A DNA stretch of 64,000 nucleotides, from the NCBI RefSeq assembly GCF_042657365.1, contig NZ_JBHSKT010000004.1, positions 392,578 through 456,577 of the forward strand, written 5' to 3'. The first letter of the stretch is position 1. The number at the start of each line of letters is the position of its first letter. Made by a program: the position numbers and the translations under genes. This DNA comes from Adhaeribacter_A terreus (GTDB taxonomy: Bacteria > Bacteroidota > Bacteroidia > Cytophagales > Hymenobacteraceae). Below the pieces are notes generated by a model that saw only the letters and a list, made by a program, of their open reading frames with translations, was not told the origin of the DNA and ran no database searches. Shown piece by piece: positions 57,304 through 64,000 of this stretch.

Positions 57304-58350
57304 CTATCGGTTATATTGTTCCTGGTAATAACTTTGGTATTCGCCGGAAGTTACGTGCTTCAGCCATTCCGGATTTTCTAAGTACCAGTCTACCGTTTTG
57401 GCCAAGCCTTCTTCGAAGGTTACGGATGGTTTCCAACCCAACTCGTTCATGATTTTAGACGAATCGATGGCGTAACGCAAATCGTGGCCCGCACGGTCCG
57501 TTACAAAGGTGATCAATTTCTGGGAAGTACCTTTTTCGCGACCCAGTTTTTCATCCATGGTATCGCAAAGCAAACGGATCAGGTCAATATTTTTCCACTC
57601 GTTTACGCCGCCAATGTTGTAGGTGTCACCGATCTTGCCTTTGTGGAAAACCGCATCAATCGCCGTAGCGTGATCTTTTACATACAGCCAGTCGCGCACG
57701 TTTTCGCCTTTGCCGTAAACCGGCACCGGTTTCATGTTCTGAATATTGTTGATAGCCAGTGGAATAAGTTTCTCAGGAAAGTGGTTCGGACCGTAGTTAT
57801 TCGAGCAGTTTGAAACTTTTACCGGAATGCCGTAAGTATCGTGGTAAGCGCGCACAAAATGGTCAGAGCTCGCTTTAGATGCCGAATATGGGGAATGCGG
57901 ATCATACTTGGTTTCTTCGGTGAACATCCCGGTTTCGCCTAAAGTACCATACACTTCGTCAGTAGAAACGTGGTAGAACAGGCGCGTGCTATAATCGTTT
58001 TTCCAGGTTTCGCGGGCCGCATTCAGTAAATTACAGGTTCCTAAAACGTTCGTTTTCACGAAAGCCATCGGGTCGGTAATGGAGCGGTCCACGTGGCTTT
58101 CAGCTGCCAGGTGAATAACCGAATCGAACTGGTTTTCGCGGAAAATCTCGTTAATGAACGTCTCGTCTACAATATCTCCTTTAATAAAGGTGTAATTTGG
58201 CTTGTCTTCAATGTCTTTCAGGTTTTCCAGATTGCCGGCGTAGGTTAGTTTGTCCAGGTTGAAGATCTGGTATTCCGGATATTTGGTAACGAACAGGCGC
58301 ACCACATGAGAACCAATAAAGCCAGCACCGCCGGTGATCAGGATTTTCAT
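57304..58350 (-). CDS. rfbB: dTDP-glucose 4,6-dehydratase
   Basis: 348 residues from MKILITGGAGFIGSH; an in-frame start 17 codons upstream overlaps galE and is less likely. NAD-binding TGGAGFIGSH, then HLAAESHVDRSITDP, STDEVYGTLGETGMF and catalytic YSASKASSDHFVRAY with Tyr/Lys. RNPYGPNH is replaced by NNYGPNHFPEKLIPL, as is standard for RfbB. It produces dTDP-4-keto-6-deoxyglucose from the rfbA product. Confidence 0.97.
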   Translation of the reverse strand: MKILITGGAGFIGSHVVRLFVTKYPEYQIFNLDKLTYAGNLENLKDIEDKPNYTFIKGDIVDETFINEIFRENQFDSVIHLAAESHVDRSITDPMAFVKTNVLGTCNLLNAARETWKNDYSTRLFYHVSTDEVYGTLGETGMFTEETKYDPHSPYSASKASSDHFVRAYHDTYGIPVKVSNCSNNYGPNHFPEKLIPLAINNIQNMKPVPVYGKGENVRDWLYVKDHATAIDAVFHKGKIGDTYNIGGVNEWKNIDLIRLLCDTMDEKLGREKGTSQKLITFVTDRAGHDLRYAIDSSKIMNELGWKPSVTFEEGLAKTVDWYLENPEWLKHVTSGEYQSYYQEQYNR

Positions 58351-58380
58351 ACTTTTATTAGCTATTTCGATACCGTTTGT
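58351..58380 (+). repeat. 30-bp element overlapping the galE 3' end
   Basis: ACTTTTATTAGCT, then TCGATACCGTTTGT. It fills the 11-base gap between rfbB and galE and the last codons of galE. Confidence 0.5.
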
Positions 58381-59402
58381 TTTTCTAAATGCATTTGCCA
58401 ATTCCAGGCGCTCCGTAAAGCCTCTTCCAAACTGGTTTCAGTTTTAAAACCTAATTCATGCGTAGCTTTGGTTACATCGGCATAAATTTTCGGCACATCG
58501 CCTTCCCGCCGTGGACCAATCTGGTAGTTCAGTTTTTGTCCGGAAGCTTTTTCGAAGGCCTGAATTACTTCCAGTACACTGTTCCCTTTTCCGGTACCTA
58601 CGTTGTAAATCTCGAGTTTTTGCGTGTTTCCGAATAGCAATTTATTGATGGCAACCACGTGTGCTTTGGCCAGATCTACCACGTGAATGTAATCGCGGAT
58701 GTTCGTGCCGTCAGGCGTATCGTAATCATTACCAAAAACGGTCAATTTCTCTCTTATACCTGCTGCAGTTTGCGTAATGAACGGCACTAAATTGTTCGGA
58801 ATGCCAAGCGGGAGTTCACCAATCTTAGCGGAAGCATGTGCACCAATCGGGTTGAAGTAACGCAGCGCGATAGATTTAATTTGCGTGCCACTATTAGCCA
58901 GATCGGAAAGAATATCTTCGCAGATTTGCTTGGTGTTTCCATACGGCGAATTGGCTTTTTTCACTGGCGTGGCTTCGGTAACCGGCAATGCATCCGGAAT
59001 GCCGTAAACCGTGCAGCTCGAAGAAAAAACCAAGTTTGTAACCGTGAACTCTTCCATCACCTGCAGCAAAGCCACCAAAGAGCCTACGTTATTATGGTAA
59101 TACTTCAGCGGTTCTGCCACCGATTCGCCTACGGCTTTGTAAGCGGCAAAATGAATTACGCCGGCAATGTCTTTTTCGGAAACAAAAACTTCGCGTAAAG
59201 CCTGTGTATCGGTGCAATCTACGCGGTGGCATTTTACTTCGTGGCCCAGAATTGCTTCAATGCCTTTTAAAGCGCTTTCCTGAGAATTCGAGAAATTATC
59301 GACAATTACCGGTTCAAAACCGGCTTCGGTGAGTTCTACCACAGCGTGCGAACCAATAAAGCCGGCGCCACCGGTTACTAAAATCTTGCTGCTATTCTTC
59401 AC
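58362..59402 (-). CDS. galE: UDP-glucose 4-epimerase
   Basis: 346 residues, start GTG. NAD-binding VTGGAGFIGSHAVVEL, active site SSSCTVYG and YGNTKQICEDIL with Tyr/Lys, and ALRYFNPIGAHASAKIGE (the YFNxxGA substrate loop of GalE), then TRDGTNIRDYIHVVDLA as PDGTNIRDYIHVVDLA. It interconverts UDP-glucose and UDP-galactose. It lies between rfbB and the dehydrogenase on one strand, consistent with one nucleotide-sugar operon. Confidence 0.95.
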   Translation of the reverse strand: MKNSSKILVTGGAGFIGSHAVVELTEAGFEPVIVDNFSNSQESALKGIEAILGHEVKCHRVDCTDTQALREVFVSEKDIAGVIHFAAYKAVGESVAEPLKYYHNNVGSLVALLQVMEEFTVTNLVFSSSCTVYGIPDALPVTEATPVKKANSPYGNTKQICEDILSDLANSGTQIKSIALRYFNPIGAHASAKIGELPLGIPNNLVPFITQTAAGIREKLTVFGNDYDTPDGTNIRDYIHVVDLAKAHVVAINKLLFGNTQKLEIYNVGTGKGNSVLEVIQAFEKASGQKLNYQIGPRREGDVPKIYADVTKATHELGFKTETSLEEALRSAWNWQMHLEKQTVSK

Positions 59403-59417
59403 GCCTCAATTTTCCTT

Positions 59418-60710
59418 TTATAAGCTCCAATACAACATTCCATCGGTAAATTTATTCCGATAGATGCCTTTAATGTCCATCACCACTGGGTTTTCGGTCG
59501 TGATCGATTCGAAATATTTTTCATCCAGATTCAGGTAGTCTTTGTGGTTTACGGCTACAATTACGGCGTCGTAATCGTTACCCGCTTTTTCTACCAAGCT
59601 GAAACCGTATTCGTGATTTAGTTCATCAGAATCGGCGTGCGGATCAACTACATCTACGTTTACGCTGAAATCTTTCAGTTCCTTGATCACGTCGGCCACT
59701 TTGGAATTGCGGATGTCTTCCACGTTTTCTTTGAAAGTAGCACCCATTACCAGCACTTTAGCTTTGGAAATATCTTTGCCCTGCTTCACCATTAACTGAA
59801 CGGCTTTTTTGGCAATGTAAGCGCCCATGTTATCATTGGTCGTACGTCCGCTCAGAATTACTTTGGCATCGTAGCCCAGTTCTTTCGCTTTGTAAGTCAG
59901 GTAATAGGGGTCTACACCAATGCAGTGACCACCAACTAAGCCCGGAGAGAATTTCAGGAAGTTCCACTTGGTTCCGGCGGCTTCTAAAACCTCGTAAGTA
60001 TTAATGTTCAGGCGGTCGAAGATCAGAGAAAGCTCGTTCATGAGCGCGATATTTACGTCGCGCTGGGTGTTTTCAATGATTTTAGCAGCTTCGGCAACTT
60101 TAATGGAAGAAGCACGGTGCACGCCGGCTTCTACTACCAGTTCATATGTTTTGGCAATCTCTTCGGCAGATTCAGCATCGCAACCAGAAACTACTTTTAC
60201 AATTTTAGTAAGCGTATGTTCTTTATCACCCGGGTTGATACGCTCCGGAGAATAACCAACTTTAAAATCAGCAGGGAATTTCAAACCTGATTCCTGTTCT
60301 AAAACCGGAATACAATCTTCTTCGGTGCAGCCAGGATAAACGGTAGATTCGTAAACCACATAATCGCCTTTTTTCAGCACTTTGCCTACCGTTTTCGAAG
60401 CCGAAAGCAATGGTTTCAGGTCTGGCATGGCGTGCTCATCGATTGGAGTTGGAACGGCTACTATAAAGAACTGCGCCTCGCGAAGCACGTCTAAATTATC
60501 AGTAAATGTAATATCAGTCCCTTCAAAAGCCGAAGCTTCCAACTCGCCGCTCGGATCGATGTTGTTCTTCATCATTTCCACGCGCTTAGCGTTGATATCG
60601 AAGCCTATCACTTTTGTTTTTTTTGCAAATTCTAAAGCAATGGGCAAGCCTACATAACCTAAACCGATCACGGCTAATGTTGCTTCTTTGTTTACTAACT
60701 TATCGTACAC
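59418..60710 (-). CDS. Nucleotide-sugar dehydrogenase, UDP-N-acetylhexosamine (WbpO/TviB) type
   Basis: 430 residues, start GTG. NAD-binding VIGLGYVGLPIALEF at about 14-28, the catalytic domain with PINEH-like PTPIDEHAMPDL, and the C-terminal GHCIGVDPYYLTYKA carrying the nucleophile cysteine. The last is diagnostic of the WecC/WbpO/TviB branch, which oxidises UDP-GalNAc or UDP-GlcNAc to the uronic acid, rather than of UDP-glucose dehydrogenases. Probably first gene of the minus-strand sugar operon. A 30-bp element copy lies in frame at 60368-60396. Confidence 0.92.
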   Translation of the reverse strand: MYDKLVNKEATLAVIGLGYVGLPIALEFAKKTKVIGFDINAKRVEMMKNNIDPSGELEASAFEGTDITFTDNLDVLREAQFFIVAVPTPIDEHAMPDLKPLLSASKTVGKVLKKGDYVVYESTVYPGCTEEDCIPVLEQESGLKFPADFKVGYSPERINPGDKEHTLTKIVKVVSGCDAESAEEIAKTYELVVEAGVHRASSIKVAEAAKIIENTQRDVNIALMNELSLIFDRLNINTYEVLEAAGTKWNFLKFSPGLVGGHCIGVDPYYLTYKAKELGYDAKVILSGRTTNDNMGAYIAKKAVQLMVKQGKDISKAKVLVMGATFKENVEDIRNSKVADVIKELKDFSVNVDVVDPHADSDELNHEYGFSLVEKAGNDYDAVIVAVNHKDYLNLDEKYFESITTENPVVMDIKGIYRNKFTDGMLYWSL

Positions 60711-60752
60711 AGTTTTTATGTTATTTATTAGTTTCTGAATGTAATTGAAGAT

Positions 60753-60782
60753 GACTTTTTGAGGCTAAAACTATAGCGTTTT
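60753..60782 (+). repeat. 30-bp interspersed element
   Basis: GACTTTTTGAGGC, then CTATAGCGTTTT, upstream of the dehydrogenase. Confidence 0.8.
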
Positions 60783-60879
60783 GCACAAAACACACCTTAT
60801 CTGCGGCCGCAACACTTTAACGGCGAGCAAATTTAGAAGAATATTCTTGAAATTCCCGAATAAATCTGACAGCGATGGA

Positions 60880-61746
60880 TTAAGTTCTGGTGGGCAATGC
60901 AGCAGTTACAAAGCGATCTTTCCCAAACAGGTCGCAGCTTACGCTAAGGCTTTGGTAGCCTTGACTTTTTAGCATCTCAATTAAAGGATCGGCAAATTGT
61001 TCATTTATTTCAAAATATAATTTCCCGCCCGGCTTCAACCACTTCTTCCCGACTTCAGCGATGCGTTTATAATATAGGAGCGCATCATTGTCAGGTACAA
61101 ATAGAGCCAGGTGCGGTTCGTGGTCCAGTACGTTTTTACGCATTTTAGGTTTCTCGTTTTCCAGAACGTATGGCGGGTTGCTAACCAGAATATCCAGACT
61201 ATGGGCTTTTACCGGAATTTTATCTTCAAAAATATCTGCTTTGATCCACTGAATGGGTTGTCCATATTTCAGAGCATTTTCATGTGAAACTTCAAGCGCT
61301 TTTTCAGATATATCGAGACCATACACTTTCGCACAATCCAGCACCTCGGCCAGTGTAATGGCTATGCAACCGCTACCTGTACCAATATCTAGTATATGCA
61401 GTTGTGGCCGGTGCTGGTTTTCCTTTATGATTTGGGCAACTAATTCTTCTGTTTCAGGACGAGGAATTAAAACGGCCGGCGTAACCTTAAGCTCCAGATC
61501 GAAAAAATGAGCGATTCCGAGTACATATTGTAAAGGTTCGTGCTGCAACAATCTTTCGATCAACTTCTCAGTGGTCACCTCAACTTCGTGAGAAACAAGA
61601 TCGTAACGCTGCATACTCAATTCCAACCTACCAATGCCTAATACATGCCCGGCAACGGCAAATGCTATGGCCGAAGCTTCAGGTTCTTCATAAATTTCAG
61701 CAATTGCTGTCCGAATATGATTAATTAAGTCCTGCGTTTTTTTCAC
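60880..61746 (-). CDS. prmC: Release factor glutamine methyltransferase PrmC/HemK
   Basis: 288 residues from a GTG at 61746; a GTG at 61836 would add a 30-residue extension unusual for the family. SAM-binding motif I is ILDIGTGSGCIAITLA, preceded by IPRPETEELV, and the catalytic NPPYV lies within DILVSNPPYV. It methylates the GGQ glutamine of release factors RF1/RF2. Divergent from ribD, with the intergenic space holding a short hairpin (ACCTC/GAGGT). Confidence 0.94.
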   Translation of the reverse strand: MKKTQDLINHIRTAIAEIYEEPEASAIAFAVAGHVLGIGRLELSMQRYDLVSHEVEVTTEKLIERLLQHEPLQYVLGIAHFFDLELKVTPAVLIPRPETEELVAQIIKENQHRPQLHILDIGTGSGCIAITLAEVLDCAKVYGLDISEKALEVSHENALKYGQPIQWIKADIFEDKIPVKAHSLDILVSNPPYVLENEKPKMRKNVLDHEPHLALFVPDNDALLYYKRIAEVGKKWLKPGGKLYFEINEQFADPLIEMLKSQGYQSLSVSCDLFGKDRFVTAALPTRT

Positions 61747-61894
61747 AGCGGGAGTATTTTGATAATTTTGTAAGTTACCTCTAGGAGGTTTTTGATTAAA
61801 GTTAAAGTTAGAAGCTTTTTCTTTAAATTCAGCCACCTCATCTCATTTTGTCTTTTTGAATTATCTTTATCTGGCTCCTAATTTTTTTAACAAA

Positions 61895-62950
61895 ATGATG
61901 ACACCCGCCGACAATTTCTTTATGCTTCGAGCTTTGGAACTGGCAGCCTCCGGCGCCGGCTATACCAGTCCAAACCCATTAGTTGGTTGCGTAATTGTGC
62001 ATAATAACGAAATTATTGGTGAAGGTTGGCATCAAAGCTATGGGGGGCCACACGCGGAAGTGAATGCGGTGAATGCAGTTAAAGATAAAAAATTGCTGTC
62101 TCAAAGCACCGTATACGTAACACTGGAACCTTGCTCCCACTTCGGCAAAACTCCTCCTTGCGTCGACCTACTGGTAAAACATGCGGTAAAGAAAGTAATA
62201 ATCTGCAACAATGATCCGAATCCTTTAGTAGCCGGACGCGGAATAGCAAAGCTACGCGAAGCGGGAATTGAAGTGGAAAGCAATTTTTTAGCTGAAAAAG
62301 GTAGCATTTTGAACCGGCGGTTTTTTACATTTCATCAGCAAAAGCGCCCTTATATTGTTTTGAAATGGGCACAAACCTCAGATGGTTTTATTGCTAAAGA
62401 AAATTATGAACCAGCTGCAATTTCAGGAGCCATTTCAAAAAACTTAGTTCATAAATGGAGAACAGAAGAAGCTGCTATTTTGGTAGGCACAAATACTGCT
62501 CAATTTGATAACCCGAAACTGAATATCCGCGAATGGTCAGGCAAGAATCCAATCAGGCTGGTAATAGATAAAAATTTAAATCTTCCTTCTGAGCTACATT
62601 TATTCGATAGAAATCAGAAGACTATAGTTTTCAATTTAAAACGTACTGAGTTTTTACACGATAACTTGGAATTTGTTCGTTTAGATCCTGAATCTGACTT
62701 TTTGAGCCAATTGCTATACCATTTACATCAACGTCAGATTCAATCCGTTTTAGTGGAAGGCGGCACGTTCTTACTTAATTCATTTATTAAGAATAACCTT
62801 TGGGACGAAGCGCGTATTTTGCGTAGTCTTAAGCAATTTAGTGCAGGCATTTCGGCGCCTGATCTGCCACTCAATTCATTAACTGAAAATTTTTGCATTG
62901 ATCAAGACCAGCTTTTTATACATCGGAATAATTTCTTCTTTAACAATTAA
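61895..62950 (+). CDS. ribD: Bifunctional riboflavin biosynthesis protein RibD
   Basis: 351 residues from the ATG of MMTPADNF; the earlier in-frame codon would prefix 13 residues. The N-terminal deaminase has HAEVNAV (zinc His and catalytic Glu), PCSHFGKTPPC with the two Cys ligands. The C-terminal reductase has RPYIVLKWAQTSDGFIA and a later VEGGTFLLNSFI. It deaminates and reduces the pyrimidine intermediate in riboflavin synthesis. Codon use is more AT-rich than the earlier window. A TATCTTTA box lies at 61862-61869. A 30-bp element copy is in frame at 62283-62310. Confidence 0.96.
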   Translation: MMTPADNFFMLRALELAASGAGYTSPNPLVGCVIVHNNEIIGEGWHQSYGGPHAEVNAVNAVKDKKLLSQSTVYVTLEPCSHFGKTPPCVDLLVKHAVKKVIICNNDPNPLVAGRGIAKLREAGIEVESNFLAEKGSILNRRFFTFHQQKRPYIVLKWAQTSDGFIAKENYEPAAISGAISKNLVHKWRTEEAAILVGTNTAQFDNPKLNIREWSGKNPIRLVIDKNLNLPSELHLFDRNQKTIVFNLKRTEFLHDNLEFVRLDPESDFLSQLLYHLHQRQIQSVLVEGGTFLLNSFIKNNLWDEARILRSLKQFSAGISAPDLPLNSLTENFCIDQDQLFIHRNNFFFNN

Positions 62951-63000
62951 CTCTTTGACAGTTATTGCTCTTTTTAAGATTTAAACATTTTTTCAGCAAA

Positions 63001-63041
63001 ATGAACTATAGGATTAAATAATGAAAACTCGTATAGTTCAT
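63001..63041. promoter_or_regulatory. Inverted repeat upstream of the GAF reductase gene
   Basis: ATGAACTATA at 63001-63010 and TATAGTTCAT at 63032-63041 are exact reverse complements, 21 bases apart. Could be an operator or an RNA hairpin; no known motif. Confidence 0.45.
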
Positions 63042-63096
63042 AAAAAGCTAACTCTATAAAAAATTCTCAACATATACAATTAAATCTATATACGTT

Positions 63097-63579
63097 ATGT
63101 CAGAAACTTTAGTAATAAACACTAATAGCTCTAAAGCTGATAAGTATAAACAACTCCTTCCTCAAATAGAATCCTTAACTACTGGCGAAAAAGATCTAAT
63201 TGCGAATCTGTCGAATACAATGGCCGCATTGAAAGAAGTGTTCAATTTTTTCTGGGTAGGCGCTTACTTGGTTAAAGAAAATCAGCTAGTGCTCGGTCCA
63301 TTTCAAGGTCCAGTGGCATGTACCCGAATTGCTTTCAATCGTGGTGTTTGTGGTGCCGCTTACACACAAAAAACGACTATTTTAGTACCTGATGTAGAAG
63401 CCTTTCCAGGACATATTGCCTGCAGCAGTGCTTCAAAGTCTGAAATTGTAGTACCTGTTTTTAAAAATGGAAATGTAGTAATGGTGCTTGATGTAGATAG
63501 CGATCTATTAAATGATTTTGATGAAACTGATAAAATTTACCTGAAAGAATTGGCTAATTTAATTTCTAATTGGTTTTAA
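63097..63579 (+). CDS. msrC: Free methionine-(R)-sulfoxide reductase (GAF domain)
   Basis: 160 residues, single GAF domain. The redox cysteines of the fRMsr family are present: ACTRIAFNRGVCG and HIACSSASKSEIVVPVF, the last cysteine being the expected catalytic one. FWVGAYLVKENQLVLGPFQG is typical of YebR/MsrC. It reduces free Met-R-sulfoxide, protecting the methionine pool. It lies alone in AT-rich DNA upstream of the rRNA operon end. Confidence 0.92.
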   Translation: MSETLVINTNSSKADKYKQLLPQIESLTTGEKDLIANLSNTMAALKEVFNFFWVGAYLVKENQLVLGPFQGPVACTRIAFNRGVCGAAYTQKTTILVPDVEAFPGHIACSSASKSEIVVPVFKNGNVVMVLDVDSDLLNDFDETDKIYLKELANLISNWF

Positions 63580-63881
63580 ATCCTTTTTTAAAGGCAGTCC
63601 GTGCGAAGTCAGCTTTCAACTCAACTGTAATTATATTGCACACTATTTTCGATAACTATCAGACATAATAGCGATATTATATAGCAGCATTACTTATTAA
63701 CTATGAAATTTGTAAATAGAGCGCACCTGAGATTTGTAACTTTTAATTTTTATTGATGTTCAGGAATGAAGCTATTTTCAAGAACGTTTGCTCTTCTCCT
63801 TCCATTCAGCACTATCATCGTCTTTCCAGTTCTTCCTCATCCTCCAAGCAAGCCACACTTACCTAAAACACTTTACAACGC
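63580..63881. other. Non-coding stretch before the rRNA operon end
   Basis: AT-rich, no supported gene. A 36-codon ORF beginning at about 63756 is Ser-rich and unconvincing. Confidence 0.4.
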
Positions 63882-63913
63882 AAAAGCCCCAACTTATTAC
63901 TAAGCTGGGGTTT
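63882..63913 (-). terminator. rRNA operon terminator
   Basis: In minus-strand direction AAACCCCAGCTTA pairs with TAAGTTGGGGCTTTT around four bases with one wobble; it follows the 5S gene. Confidence 0.8.
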
Positions 63914-63922
63914 AGTTAAATG

Positions 63923-64000
63923 GGGTTGGCGGCTACCTACTCTCCCGCCTTTGACAGCAGTACCATTGGCGCTACGGGGCTTAACTTCTCTGTTCGGAAT
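63923..64000 (-). rRNA. rrf: 5S ribosomal RNA, 3' part (runs off the right edge)
   Basis: The reverse complement begins ATTCCGAACAGAGAAGTTAA and continues with GCCCCGTAGCGCC, a loop, and GGGAGAGTAGGTAGCCGCC, matching the 3' two thirds of bacterial 5S rRNA. The rRNA operon is transcribed leftward and the upstream 23S lies outside the window. Confidence 0.96.

Noticed and set aside
57371..57399. Element-like sequence TCTACCGTTTTG inside rfbB
   Set aside because: The left box is weak and the codons encode the conserved AKTVDWYL of RfbB, so chance similarity is likely.
63756..63866. Ser-rich 36-codon ORF upstream of the rRNA terminator
   Set aside because: Too short and biased, no ribosome-binding context, no family.

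Overview
This window looks like a chromosome segment of an aerobic Bacteroidota bacterium, probably of the Cytophagales/Hymenobacteraceae type. That placement is inference from gene content and signals. Promoters have the TTTG / TAnnTTTG form, Shine-Dalgarno sequences are weak or absent, the outer-membrane and lipoprotein families are typical of the phylum, and a bacterial kynurenine pathway is present. I see no prophage, transposase, CRISPR array or tRNA. The right edge runs into the 3' end of a 5S rRNA on the minus strand.

Layout. 0-14 kb: the start of kynurenine 3-monooxygenase at the left edge, small secreted or outer-membrane proteins, one frameshifted secreted protein, kynureninase, a DUF2167 protein, a ClC transporter, small enzymes, then ACMSD, 3-hydroxyanthranilate dioxygenase and an SDR protein. 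14-26 kb: a membrane glycosyltransferase block with two GT2 enzymes, three paralogous large GT-C-like proteins, a GT87-like protein and a DUF2079 protein. 26-35 kb: an aminomuconate-semialdehyde-type dehydrogenase, small lipoproteins, a GT2/ArnT-like pair and an S9 peptidase. 35-47 kb: a FadL-like porin, a Tyr/Gly-rich lipoprotein, proS, an NfeD/FloA pair, a SugE exporter, a CYTH protein and small proteins. 47-55 kb: an OmpA/PD40 envelope protein, a beta-barrel protein, a 2OG-Fe(II) oxygenase and a chromate transporter. 55-61 kb: five minus-strand nucleotide-sugar genes (rfbA, a UDP-GlcNAc 4-epimerase type, rfbB, galE, a UDP-HexNAc dehydrogenase type). 61-64 kb: prmC, ribD, a free-methionine-sulfoxide reductase and the rRNA end, in noticeably AT-rich DNA.

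Two functional themes dominate. One is tryptophan/kynurenine catabolism, with enzymes for kynurenine hydroxylation, 3-hydroxykynurenine cleavage, ring opening, decarboxylation and semialdehyde oxidation. The other is surface polysaccharide synthesis, with nucleotide-sugar supply at 55-61 kb and membrane transferases at 14-26 and 30-32 kb.

The most striking signal is not a gene. A roughly 30-bp sequence (GACTTTTT, about 13 bases, then TA[C/G]CGTTTT) recurs about 45 times between genes and roughly ten more times inside genes, in both orientations. That is about one copy per 1.2 kb, a density and distribution reminiscent of DNA-uptake sequences. A second pattern is degenerate 7- or 8-bp tandem arrays ending a few bases before the start codons of at least seven genes. 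All repeat coordinates were found by eye.
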